A stretch of DNA of 64,000 nucleotides from Megascapheus bottae (taxonomy: Eukaryota; Chordata; Mammalia; Rodentia; Geomyidae): positions 1,323,001 through 1,387,000 of the forward strand of contig JANJXV010000017.1 of NCBI GenBank assembly GCA_024803745.1, read 5' to 3'. Below, one piece after another: positions 11,371 to 22,129 of this stretch. Every line of letters starts with the position of its first letter. Positions within the stretch are counted from its first letter, which is position 1. Position numbers and translations under genes: made by a program. The notes under the pieces are model-generated. The model was not told where the DNA came from. It worked only from the letters and a program-made list of their open reading frames with translations, and did no database searches.

Positions 11371-11556
11371 TTTTTTGCCAGTCTTGGGCTTGAAATCAGG
11401 GCTTGGGCCCTGTCATTGAGCTTTCTCAAGGCTAGCACTCTACCACTTGAGCCACAGTGCCACATCCAGCTTTTTCTGTGTATATGGTACTGAGGAATAA
11501 AACCCAGGGCTTTGTGAATTCTAGGCAACCACTCTACTACTAATCCACATTCCCCT
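11371..11556 (-). repeat. IDL-Geo-like SINE, minus strand
   Basis: The reversed right monomer (gccagtcttgggcttgaaat) is followed by the reversed ID-like half (ggtactgaggaata, ctaggcaaccactctac). It is moderately diverged. Confidence 0.82.
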
Positions 11557-11822
11557 TCTCCATCTGTCTTTTCTGATCCTGTTGTTACCTGTTTCTTGCA
11601 GATAAACAAGGGGATACTTGATAATCATAAGCTGAACGGGGATGGCTGTGTATGAAAGAACTAGCAAATAAATTCGATGGCATAATTTATTTCAATAATG
11701 ATATACTTTCATAACTCCTAGAGGAAGATGAGAATCAGTAAAGTTCCATACTTGCTTTTGAAAGCAAAACACAAAAAGTTTGTTAGGCCTTCTTAAATGG
11801 AGATGTATTCTCTAAGTTAAAA
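11557..11822. other. No recognised feature
   Basis: Short unique stretch just upstream of the full-length L1. Confidence 0.4.
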
Positions 11823-11832
11823 CACAAAGCTT

Positions 11833-13666
11833 GTGGGGAAGGAAGATGGTGCTGAGACAATAGGGACGCTGCCTAGCTTTCTCTGACAAAAAGAGAGAAC
11901 CAGGGAGTCCCACGAGCCAACTACCTAAAGAAATCCACAACAACAAACTCAAACAGCAAAGGAGAAGGACTCAAACTGGAAAAGAAATCAGATAAAGCTC
12001 ACATCCAACTTTCTCAAAGAATTCGGAACTCGAGGACCCCTCCCCCACCTCTCGCCCAAAGCCACGAAAAGCAGCAGCTGGCGCCAGACCAAGCTGCGAA
12101 AAGTGGCTTGAGCGGGTGCCACCTCCACGGGGGGAAAGAGGCGGCGGGCACCGGCGCTAATCCACAAAAAGCGGCGGAAGTGGAGGGCGCCAGGCTGGGA
12201 GCCCAACGGTTGCAAAAACCAGCACAGAACCCGGCCATCGAATGGCGGAAGCAGCGGAACCCAGGCGTGGAACCAGAACAGCAATCAGCGGAATCCAGAC
12301 GCAGAACCCAGGCGGCGGCGGAGACACGAGGGGAGTGAAAGACTCCCCAACACCATGGAGCACCCACAGACAGAAGCAGAGGCGTGAGTAATACAGCGCG
12401 TCCCCAAACACATCGGGAAAGTGGAGCGGGTGCCAAGCAATAGAACTTAACTCAGACCCCAACACCCCACCCGAGAAAGACTGGAGGGAGCAGGGGGGCA
12501 AGGAATTTAGAATCCTGTCCCTTCCCTCAACAGCCCCTTCCCTCAGGCCATTGACTGGAGATTGACAGGCGGGCTACCCATAAGACCCAGCACCCCACCA
12601 AGGGAGGCGAGGCTGTCCCAACTCCCACCCACCCAACGGGCTCAACCCCCAGCCCTCTTACTGGAGACTGACAAGCAGGCGGACCCTAAGACTCAGCACC
12701 CCACCAGGGGAGGCGGAGCTGTCCCAGCTCCCACCCACCCACCAGGCTCCTCTCCCAGGCCACTGGATCTGGAGAGTGGAGGGCATTGGGACCCTGCCTT
12801 ACAACAGTGGGTAGGGGGTGCGGGTAAATAGGAGCCAGAATCTGCCCCCCCTCAGTTCTTGAGCGGGGCATCCTCCAGCTGGGAATCCTGAGCAAGACAC
12901 CACCGAGGGCCCCCCCCACAGTCACAGACTCTGACAAAGCAGTGGAAACACAGCAGGGATCTGAAGGGCCGACCAGCAGCCAAGCTCCCCTTCTGAGAAC
13001 CAATAAGGCGTGGCTCCGCCCTTGGAGCCCATGTCCCCAGCTGGGACCCGCCCCTGGGAACAGAGGGATCTCCTGCTGGTCCTGCTGAGAGCCCCTGATA
13101 CTCTAAATCCCCAGACCCTTGGCTTGGGGCTGCCCCTGGAAGCAGCACAGGAAAACGTCCGCCAACCGCGCTCAGACGGAAGCTCGCAGATCCATCCCAT
13201 GGTCCACTGTGAGGCCACTGGTTGGGCTAAGAGCTAGTCGCGCAGCAACACATAAGTTTTATTCTAATACTTTCCAAACTTTGTACTCAAATATGCTACC
13301 TACTTACCCCTTGACCTCTCTCATTCTATTTTTCTATCTCTGGACCTCTGCTCGTCTTTCAACCCTTCTACTGCATGGATCTACACTTGATGGCTGTTGA
13401 GCAACACTGTATATCTAGGTGTTTAATTATTCTCTAGGCTCAGAGGGACTTAAAGACAATAGAGATTGGATTGACAGGCTTATTGTTTTGGGTATAAATC
13501 GCTTATCAGTGAATTATTAGACTGGTCGGTAACTGCACAAAAAGAAAGAGTGATAACACCAATCAAAACTTGTGAACATCTAGAGTCTGCCAGCTACAGA
13601 GGTCTAGGTTGGTTATATCTGAAAAACTATAATCGTGTTTAGTATTAATCTTGCACCCATTTTCAA
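11833..13666 (+). promoter_or_regulatory. L1 5'UTR / internal promoter region
   Basis: About 1.8 kb, strongly GC-rich between 12020 and 13230, with many CpGs compared with the AT-rich surroundings. AAGATGG at 11843-11849, about +11 from the element start, resembles a YY1 core and is placed like the YY1 site of primate L1 (the position analogy is from known L1 biology). Many short frames here on both strands are GC-rich artefacts. Confidence 0.75.
12554..12769 (+). repeat. Tandem about 106-bp units in the L1 5'UTR
   Basis: Two similar units begin at 12554 (actggagattgacagg) and 12660 (actggagactgacaag). Each contains cagcaccccacca and a (cccac)n patch. A partial third may begin near 12770. 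Tandem promoter monomers are known in mouse L1, but this unit is not one I recognise. Confidence 0.8.
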
Positions 13667-14863
13667 ATGGGCAGAACAAGAAACTCAAGAAAACTGTCAA
13701 ATCAAGAAACAACATCCTCCACCCCCCCCACCCAATGTAAACAGCCAATGGAACAGTCACTGGCAAACCTAGAGGAGAGTCTTCCAAGTGCTGTACAAAT
13801 GCAGTTGATAAACATCATTAATGAAAAATGTGAAAATATAAAGAAAGAGATAAGGGAGGAAGACATAGCTGAACAAAAGGAAACCATAAACAAAGTGATA
13901 AGTGAAAAAGAAGAAGCCATAAAGGAGGCCATAATAAAGGTTTTTCAAAGAAAGATGGATGAATTCATAGAATCCACAAATAAAAAGGTGACCGAACTCC
14001 AGCAAATGTTCAAAGAAAATAAAGCTACTGAGCTAACCACTCAAATGGAAATCAAGGAGCTAAAGAAATCCATACATGATCTAAAAGAAGAGATGCAAGG
14101 CATCAAAAATGAGCAATTAGTAGCAAGGGAGATGAAAAATAAAGTAGATAGCTTTGATAGCAGGTTAGACAATGCAGAGGAGAGAATTTCCGGGGATGAA
14201 GATAATTTAGTTATTATAGAGAAAGAACAGAAAATGAGTCAATCCAAAACTAGGAAAAATGAGAGAGCGCTTCAGGAGGTCCAAGATATAATTAGGAAGC
14301 CTAATTTAAGGCTAATTGGTATTGAGGAGGGCGTGGAGAAAGAGGTCAATGGTATTGGAAATATACTTCAGGGAATCATCTCAGAGAATTTCCCAAATAT
14401 CCAGAAGGGCAGACCCATCCAGATACAAGAAGCTTTTAGAACCCCAAACAGACCCGACCAGAAAAGAACATCCCACCACCACATCGTAATCCAAACTGGA
14501 TCAATAGAAACCAAAAAAAGGATCCTAAAGGCAGCCAGGGAAAAGGGATCAGTAACCTATAAAGGAAAACCAATCAGAATAACCCCAGATTACTCAGCAG
14601 AGACCATGCAAGCAAGAAGTGACTGGAAGCATATATGTCATGCCCTTAAGTCAAATAACTACCAACCAAGAATACTGTACCCAGCTAAGCTCTCATTTAT
14701 AACTGAGGGAACAATAAAAACATTCCATTCCAGGGAAAAGCTGCAACAATATGTCGCAACAAAACCAACACTACAGAGAATTCTGAAAGATGTTCTATAC
14801 ATAGAAAACCAAAATAAATGCAATATAGGGAAAGAAATGGCACCTAAACAGCATACCACCTAA
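13667..14863 (+). CDS. L1 ORF1 protein, intact (398 aa)
   Basis: L1 ORF1p is an RNA-binding protein that forms trimers and coats L1 RNA in cytoplasmic ribonucleoprotein particles, a step needed for retrotransposition. The N-terminus is basic (MGRTRNSRK). Residues about 35-190 are rich in E, K and heptad-like hydrophobics and should form the coiled coil. An RRM-like domain follows (about 200-295, with RKPNLRLIGI and the REKGSVTYKGKPIRI strand). A C-terminal domain (about 300-385) carries YPAKLSFI. The length fits rodent and primate ORF1p. The start is the first ATG after the 5'UTR and gives an unbroken frame to 14863. ORF2 begins 90 bases downstream. I am confident of the family; expression is unknown. 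Confidence 0.93.
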   Translation: MGRTRNSRKLSNQETTSSTPPTQCKQPMEQSLANLEESLPSAVQMQLINIINEKCENIKKEIREEDIAEQKETINKVISEKEEAIKEAIIKVFQRKMDEFIESTNKKVTELQQMFKENKATELTTQMEIKELKKSIHDLKEEMQGIKNEQLVAREMKNKVDSFDSRLDNAEERISGDEDNLVIIEKEQKMSQSKTRKNERALQEVQDIIRKPNLRLIGIEEGVEKEVNGIGNILQGIISENFPNIQKGRPIQIQEAFRTPNRPDQKRTSHHHIVIQTGSIETKKRILKAAREKGSVTYKGKPIRITPDYSAETMQARSDWKHICHALKSNNYQPRILYPAKLSFITEGTIKTFHSREKLQQYVATKPTLQRILKDVLYIENQNKCNIGKEMAPKQHTT

Positions 14864-14953
14864 GGACCACAAGAACTGTCAAGACACAGGCCCAAATAAA
14901 AGCTTTTAAAAATGGTAGGACCTAATCAATATCTCTCAATCCTAACTCTCAAT

Positions 14954-17900
14954 ATGAATGGACTTAACTCTCCAATTAAACGGCATAGGCTATCTAGTTG
15001 GATCAAAAAGCAAGAGCCATAGATCTGCTGTCTTCAAGAGACACATCTTACCCAAAAAACAATCATCTTTTGAAAGTGAGAGGTTGGAATAACCTCTATC
15101 AAGCTAACGGCCCCCATAAACAGTCTGGAGTTGCCATCCTCATATCAGATAAAATAGACTTCAAACTAAAATTAGTAAGAAAAGACAAAGAAGGTTACTA
15201 CATACTACTAAAGGGATCTTTCCTCCAGGAAGACATAACGATCCTAAATATTTACACACCCAATCCCGGAGCTCCAAACTTCATCAAGCAAACTTTACTT
15301 ACACTGAAACCATACATAGATCGAAATACAGTGATTGTCGGTGACTTTAACACACCACTCTCACCTATGGACAGATCAACAAGGCAAAAACTCAACAGAG
15401 AAACCTTAGAACTGAACAACTACATAGACCAACTAGATCTAACAGACATCTGCAGAATATTCCACACAGCAACGACACAATATACGTTTTTCTCAGCAGC
15501 ACATGGAACATTTTTCCAAAATAGATCACATCTTAGGCCATAAAACAAACCTGGACAGATTCAGAAACACTGAAATTATTCCATGCACACTCTCAGACCA
15601 CAAAGGCATCAAACTGGAACTGAACATACATCTCCACCAACGAAAACCCTGTAACTCATGGAGACTGAACAACACATTGTTGAATCACCAACGGGTCATC
15701 GAAGAGATCAGAACAGAAATCCAACAGTTTATGAAATTTAACAGTAAGAAGCCCACAAAATACCAACTCCTTTGGGACACAGCAAAGGCAGTACTCAGAG
15801 GAAAATTTATAGCGCTGAGTGCCTACAACAACAAGTTGGAAAAATTGCAAACCAACAAGTTAATGTCTCACCTTAAGCTCCTGGAAAAAGAGCAAGAAAC
15901 CAACTCTAATCCCAGTAGAAGAAAGCAAATTATTAAAATCAAAGCAGAATTAAATGATTTGGAATCCAAAAAACTATAGAAAGAATCAACAAAACAAGGA
16001 GTTGGTTCTTTGAAAGAATTAACAAAATTGACAAGCCCTTAGCAAATCTTACCAAAAAAAGAAGAGAGCATATCGAAATAAACAAAATCGCAGATGAAAA
16101 TGGTAATATCACGACAGAAATTACCAAGATCCAGAATATCATGAGGGAATACCTCTCAAACCTTTATGCCAACAAATTTGAGAATCTAGATGAAATGGAT
16201 GAATTCCTAGCCAATATTAACATACCCACACTGAACCAAGAAGAACTAAGCCAACCCAACAGGCCTATTTCAAGCTCTGAAATAGAAATGGCAATTAGAC
16301 AACTTCCACCTAAGAAAAGCCCAGGGCCAGATAGATTCACAGCTGAATTCTATAAGGTCTTCAAAGCAGAGCTCACAACAATACTCCTCAAGCTCTTCAA
16401 CGAAATTGAAAATGAAGGTTCTTTACCAAACTCATTCTATGAAGCCAGTATAACCTTCATCCCCAAACCAGACAGAGATTCATCAAAGAAAGAGAACTAT
16501 AGACCTATATCTTTGATGAACATCAATGCAAAACTTCTCAACAAAATACTGGCCAACTGTCTACAACAACTCATCAAAACAATTATACACTTTGATCAAA
16601 CTGGATTCATCACAGGGAGGCAAAGCTGGTTCAAAATACACAAATCAATCAATACAATTCAACACATCAAGAGGAGCAAGGACAAAAATCACATGATTGT
16701 CTCAATAGATGCGGAAAAGGCATTTGACAAGATCCAACACCCCTTTATGTTAAAAGCTCTGGAGAAACTAGGAATCCATGGAACATTCTTCAATGTAATA
16801 AAGGCTGTGTATGAGAAACCTACTGCTAGTATGACACTTAATGGTGAAAATCTAAAGCCATTCCCTCTAAAATCAGGAACGAGACAAGGATGCCCACTCT
16901 CTCTACTCCTCTTTAACATAGTACTAGAATTCCTAGCCAGTGCAATAAGGCAAGAAGCAAGCATAAAGGGGATCCAAGTAGGGAAAGAGGAAATAAAACT
17001 ACCCCTCTTTGCAGATGACATGATTCTGTATTTAAAGAATCCTATAGACTCTACTCCCAAGCTCCTTGAGCTGATTCAAAGCTTTGGAAGAGTAGCAGGC
17101 TATAAAATCAACCCTCAAAAATCAACTGCCTTCCTTTACACCAACAGTGAGAGGAACGAGGCAATAATCAGGAAAGAAACTCCTTTCACAATAGCCTCAA
17201 AGAAAATAAAGTACCTAGGAATTAGCTTAACTAAGAATGGAAAGGACCTTTTTGACGAAACTTTAAAACCCTAAAAAAGGAAATTAAAGCAGAACGAAGG
17301 AAATGGAAAAACCTCCCATGCTCCTGGATTGGAAGAATCAACATTGTGAAAATGACAATCTTGCCAAGAGCTATCTACAAATTCAATGCAATACCCATCA
17401 ACATCCCAATGTCATTCTTTAAAGAAATAGAAGAGGCAATCCAAAATTTCATATGGAATAATAAAAGACCCCGTATAGCAAAAACACTTCTTAGCAGAAA
17501 GAACAGCGCTGGAGGAATTTCAATTCCAAACTTTAGACTGTATTACAGAGCTATAATTCTCAAAACAGCTTGGTACTGGCACAGGAACAGGCCTGAAGAC
17601 CAATGGAATAGAACTGAGGACCCACATATTAAACCACAGACCTATGGCCACCTAATCTTTGACAAGGGAGCCAAAAAAGTAGAATTGAAGAAAGACAGCC
17701 TCTTCAACAAGTTGTGCTAGCAGAACTGGTTAAGCACCTGCAGAAAACTAAAGCTGGATACTTCTTTGTCACCTTGCACTAGAATTAACTCCAAATGGAT
17801 CAAAGACCTGGAGGTAAAAGCTAACACACTGAAAACTTTACATGAAGGAATAGGAGATACACTAGGTCTCCTTGGCACAGGTCGAAACTTTCTTAATAAG

Positions 17901-18707
17901 GACCAAGAATCACAACAAATCAGAGAAAGGCTGGATAAGTGGGACTGCATTAAACTGCAGAGCTTTTGTATGGCAAAGGACATAGCTAGTAAACTAATCA
18001 GGAAGCCTACAGAGTGGGAGAAGATCTTCACCAATCAAACAACGGACAATGGCCTCATATCTAAAATATATCAACAACTCAAAAAATTGAATCACTCCAA
18101 AACAAACCTCCAAAGTAACAACCATCCCATTAAAAAATGGGCCAAAGACTTAAAGAGAGTCTTCTCTGAAGAAGAAACAAAAATGGCCTATAGACACATG
18201 AAGAAATGCTCAACATCTCTGGTCATAAAAGAAATGCAAATCAAAACAACTCTAAGATTCCACCTCACTCCAGCTAGAATGGCCAGGATCAGGAAAACGA
18301 ATGACAACAGATGCTGGATGGGATGTGGCCAGGAGGGATCACTACTACACAGTTGGTGGGAGTGCAAACTCGTTCAACCACTATGGAAAGCAGTGTGGCA
18401 ATGCCTCAAAAGGCTCCCCTATGACCCAGCAATTCCACTACTTGGCATTTACCCAACCACCCAGAAACAGGGACATAGTAAACCCACTAGCACAACAATG
18501 TTCATTGCAGCACTATTCACCATAGCAAAGATATGGAACCAACCTAGATGTCCCTCAGTTGATGAGTGGATCAACAAGTTGTGGTATTTGTACACAATGG
18601 AATTTTATGCTGCGGTCAGAAAGAATGGCAATGCCCCATTTGTTTGGAAATGGAAAGACTTAGAAAAAATCATATTAAGTGAAGTAAGCCAGACTCAAAG
18701 AACTTAG
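14954..18707 (+). pseudogene. L1 ORF2 (endonuclease-reverse transcriptase), disrupted
   Basis: ORF2p nicks target DNA and reverse transcribes L1 RNA. The ATG at 14954 opens the AP-endonuclease-like domain (NGLNSPIKRH), but a TAG at 15020-15022 stops it. The frame moves near 15060 and again near 15510, breaks at 15977 and once more near 17274, and a Trp-to-stop TAG falls at 17718-17720. The RT segment at 16141-17274 is open and keeps the catalytic FADDM motif (about 17010). The Cys-rich C-terminal motif ([18 protein letters not shown]) is readable at about 18313-18366. The 3' end near 18707 has lost bases compared with the other copies here. No complete ORF2p can be made. Confidence 0.93.
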
Positions 18708-18709
18708 GC

Positions 18710-19343
18710 TCAATGGTTTCCCTCATTCGTCATAATCAGTAGAAACCTTGGGGTCTACTAGCAGAGATCTGCAATAGAGCAAAATCTTGATACATAAGGC
18801 CATATAATGTGAAGCTAATTGAAAGGACCTCCAGGATATTGAAACAAAAGCCATATAATGAATGATTGTTGTCCTTAATGTACTATGTTGTCTCTCATCT
18901 CCTTTGCTCTCCCTTGGTTGTCTCATATTGGTATAGCATCTCACTTTGTTATCTGATATATTGAATTTATTTGTATTTGGATATTTGATAGGGAAGGGGG
19001 GAAAACCAAGACGGGTGTGGGGGGGGAGGGAAATGAGTACCAAGACATGTGAAAAGGTATCAATGTATGTGAATTAATGCACCTTTTATCTGGCAAATAT
19101 CATGTAACCCTTTTACTAATTACAATAAAAAAATTAAAAAAAAAAAAAGAAAAAGGAAAAAAAAAAGGGGAAAACCAAGATGGGTAGGGGGGTTGCGGGG
19201 GAGGGTAATGGGTACCAAGACATGTGAAAGGGTATCAATGTATGTGAATTAATCCACCTTCTATCTGGCAAATATCATGTAACCCTTTTATTAATTACAA
19301 TAAAAAATTTAAAAAAATTCAAAAAACAAACAACAAAAAAACC
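18710..19343 (+). repeat. L1 3'UTR with tandemly duplicated tail
   Basis: The terminal block, from the G-rich tract (gaaaaccaag at 19001) to the AATAAA-bearing A tail, occurs twice at a period of about 170-175 bp. The second copy runs from about 19167 to 19310. The two are separated by an A/G-rich linker (19125-19166). Both copies have ttacaataaa before the tail. Confidence 0.88.
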
Positions 19344-19353
19344 CACAAAGCTT

Positions 19354-19796
19354 ATTGAATCAGTCACTACGTAAATCTTTACTGCTTACTTGCTTTTAAA
19401 TTTTCCCTCTTTTGTGAGGCTAAGTTATATTATTTCATTTTTGTCATTGAATGAGAAAACAACTTGTCCATTTTGCTTAACTTTAGAGGGAGGAGGACGG
19501 AGATTAGGGAAATGGTTTTGACAAGCAAAGTGGAAGTCTAGAAACCAGGGCCCATATAGGAAAGTGAAATAAAACAAGTTGGTGTAACAGAATACTAAAG
19601 GACGCTTACTTAGCCTCAGACAAGGAGACCATGTAAGTTGCTTTGTCATATTTTTTAATGATCTGGGATTTTATTGACACTGGAAACATTTTCATTAGCT
19701 TTTATAGAGCTTTTCTATATGAAAGTGCAGTGCAACATTTGTTAGAATTCCTTTGCGAAGTAAATTGAATCTACATTTCGTTTCCATAATTGAGAA
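19354..19796. other. No recognised feature
   Basis: AT-rich unique sequence between the L1 and the class I ERV. Confidence 0.4.
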
Positions 19797-20115
19797 TGTA
19801 AGGTCTGCCCAAAGGAAACTCCAAGTAGTTCAGAAGAGGATTTATTGTATGAGGAGAGAGCAGACCTCCTGCTGCCCAAGATGGGATCAGGCAAGCAAGA
19901 GAGCTTATGGCAGGAAGTGAGAGATTATATAGGGGGAGGGGTATAGACACAGCAGAAATGGATGTGATCTCAGAGGATGGGGAAATACCTCAGTGGGGAC
20001 CTCCCACTGCCCCCAGGCATGCCAATTGCCAGGGTTACAGGTGCTGGGCTGGATTTCCAGGGTGCAGGGGGAGAGAGCCAAGGGAAGAAGTCATTGCTTC
20101 CAGTGGGACCTAACA
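19797..20115 (-). repeat. 3' LTR of the class I ERV
   Basis: Bounded by TG...CA, about 319 bp. On the minus strand a TATA-like box (TATATAA, about 19925-19931) precedes AATAAA (19841-19846), the normal U3-R order. It is directly preceded on the minus strand by the polypurine tract. Confidence 0.72.
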
Positions 20116-20127
20116 TTCCCGCCTTCT
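20116..20127 (-). other. Polypurine tract of the class I ERV
   Basis: The minus strand reads AGAAGGCGGGAA immediately before the LTR TG. This is the expected primer site for plus-strand DNA synthesis. Confidence 0.7.
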
Positions 20128-20560
20128 GATAGTTGTAAAGAGGCGCTGACTCTTTCTGGCTACTTCCTGCTGACAAGGGGCGTCGACATTGAGGGTAGAA
20201 GGCGGGGATGCTGTCCATCCAGAAGGAGCAGTACGAGTTCCATGGTAGTGAACGTGCATATGTGTCCTTGGATGAAATTCAAATGAAGTCTTAAGAGGCA
20301 GGGGTGCCATCTTCTTCAGGGATGCGAGATACCTTGGTGTCATAGAAGTGGCAAGAGCAGGAGCCTTTTTCATTCTTGAGCTAAACTGCAGTGGGAGCGG
20401 TCAGCAGGACCTGATGAGGGCCTGTCCACTTAGGATGTAAACCAGACAGATTAAGGGTCTTAAGAAAGACTCGATCCTCAGGCAAAATTGGGGGAGAAGG
20501 AAAAGAGCTTTAAGGGGCAGAGGGAGCCCTGGATATGGGACAGTGGGATAAGATTAGAAA
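20128..20560 (-). pseudogene. Class I ERV integrase C-terminus remnant
   Basis: On the minus strand about 20485-20390 translates to a recognisable C-terminal segment (LHPKWTGPHQVLLTAPTAV), the SH3-like end of gammaretroviral integrases, then hits a stop. A further tail (LRMKKAPALA) follows towards 20116. Catalytic parts are absent. The jump to protease/gag sequence lies at about 20560-20620. Confidence 0.7.
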
Positions 20561-20599
20561 GGAATGTAAAACAGGAAAATTATCTATTCTACATGGGTA

Positions 20600-21720
20600 G
20601 TTGCAGAGCAAGTAAGAAGGCCATCTACACCCACCACTGAGATCTGGGAGGGAAAAGACAGGCTGGAATACTCACGTGACAATGAATAACTGGCTCCCAT
20701 ATCCAAAAGAAAGGATGCAAGTAGCTTGCCTGTAACCTGGAGACACACCCTGGGCTCCTCCATTGTGATGCTTGTGGGATCCAGCGGCCCTGGGCAGCAT
20801 CACACTTCCGTTGCCTAGCTGAGTATCTCAGATAAGTTGGGCTCCTCCCATGTGTGTGTGGAGCGGGGTATGGGGTATGTAGAGACGAGGAGGGATAGTC
20901 GACTCCCCGGTGTCCCGTCTGTCCACACTTTGGCAGTGTCCAGATGGAAGTTGTAGAGTAGGGCAAGCTCTTGCCCAATGGCCTTCCTTGCCACACTTGA
21001 AGCATGGTCTGGGTGGTGTGTGTTGGGCACTTCTTCTTTGAGGAGCCCAAAGGGCAGCAGCCAGGAGCTGACAACTTTTCCTATTACAGGCAGCCTTATC
21101 AGCTTTTTTCTGTTCCTCCCAGTTGTTAAAAACCTTAAAGCCATGCTCACCAGATCTCCTTGGGTTTGAGGGCCATCCTCAACCTTTTTCAACTTTTTTT
21201 TTAAATATTGGGAGCTGATTTGAAATAAAGTGGGTATTAAGGACCACTATGCCTTCTTTTGGCTCCAGGTGCAGCTTAGTATAATGTTGGAGTACCACTG
21301 TAAGGCGGTCAAGAAATTTGGCCAGGTTTTCAGTGGGTCTCTGGGTATCCTCCTTTAGTTTATCATAGCTGACTGCATGGTGGGCTGCCTTCTGGACGCC
21401 AGCTACCAGGCAGATTACCATCCTATTTCTGCTAACCCTTCCAGGAGCATTATTTTCATAATCCCATTTGGGCTCTTCCCTGGGCACAGCCATTTCCCAT
21501 ATTGGGAAAGTATTGTCTAGGCGGTGGGTTTCTTAAGCATGTGCCTAGATTACAAGCCAAACCCTTTCCTTTTCTTCAGAGGCAAGGGTAGAGGATAGGA
21601 TTGTATATAAGTCATGCCAAGGGAGGTCATAAGTCTGAAAAAGGTATTTAAAATCTGGTATAATTATTAGAGTCTTGGGAATAAGATCCCAGTCGCTTCT
21701 CGATCTGGGAAAGATGGGTC
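20600..21720 (-). pseudogene. Class I ERV gag-protease remnant
   Basis: Minus-strand frames in several pieces. 21493-21179 resembles a gamma-type capsid C-terminal domain (YDKLKEDTQRPTENLAKFL, NTHFISNQLP). About 21000-20890 is a decayed nucleocapsid with one Cys-rich patch. About 20770-20625 resembles a protease N-terminus in which the active-site triplet reads D-M-G in place of D-T/S-G. Frames are broken by shifts and stops. The matrix-proximal part may extend to about 21720 (minus-strand words for WDLIPKTL and FKYLF). No product is expected. Confidence 0.72.
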
Positions 21721-21982
21721 ATTGAAAATAGGCCTAACAGAGATCAATATATTTTTGTTAAAATGAAGAAACTGAGAGTATAATTTGTTTAAAAAGGATG
21801 GGAAGTAGCAGCTGTTCCTTACCTATCTCATGGACACACATAGTACAAACTCTCAATAAACATTGAGTTGTTGTGGCAGCATGTGTTAGTACTTTCATTC
21901 CAGGATATCATAACTATAATGAGGAAATTATACTAGTCTTTCTTTAGCTGTATATAATACATACACACAGGTGCATATGCAT

Positions 21983-22007
21983 TTATATATATATATATAT
22001 ATATATT
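21983..22007. repeat. (TA)n microsatellite
   Basis: Alternating TA run. Confidence 0.9.
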
Positions 22008-22027
22008 TAAGAGACTCCAGAATATTA

Positions 22028-22129
22028 CCCTTTTTATTTTCTCCTTCCTTCTTTCCTTTTTACTTTTCTTCCTTTCTTCCTTCCTTCCTTCCTTCTTTCC
22101 TTCCTTCCTCCCCTCCCCTTCCCCCCTCT
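22028..22129. repeat. (CTTC)n pyrimidine-rich tract
   Basis: Imperfect CTTC/CCTT repeats with almost no purines on the plus strand. The poly-Ser/Pro frame across it is an artefact of the repeat. Confidence 0.92.

Larger units (their letters stand above)
11833..19343 (+). mobile_element. Full-length L1 retrotransposon
   Basis: About 7.5 kb with a GC-rich 5'UTR (11833-13666), an open ORF1 (13667-14863), a disrupted ORF2 (from 14954), a 3'UTR and a doubled A-rich tail. The 10-bp direct repeat cacaaagctt lies at 11823-11832 and 19344-19353, so both ends are defined. ORF2 has nonsense and frameshift changes, so the copy is not autonomous, though ORF1 could still be made. Confidence 0.93.
19797..21720 (-). 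mobile_element. Class I (gammaretrovirus-like) ERV, internally deleted
   Basis: Minus-strand element with a 3' LTR (19797-20115), an adjoining polypurine tract, the integrase C-terminus, then directly protease and gag remnants. Most of pol, and all of env, are missing. No 5' LTR is recognised, and the right border near 21720 is approximate. Gag and protease resemble the MLV/gamma lineage and are unlike the class II copies in the window. Confidence 0.75.

Noticed and set aside
12000..13240. Several overlapping frames of 75-140 codons on both strands
   Set aside because: They lie in the GC-rich L1 5'UTR, where stop codons are rare by composition. None has a domain or a match to another copy.
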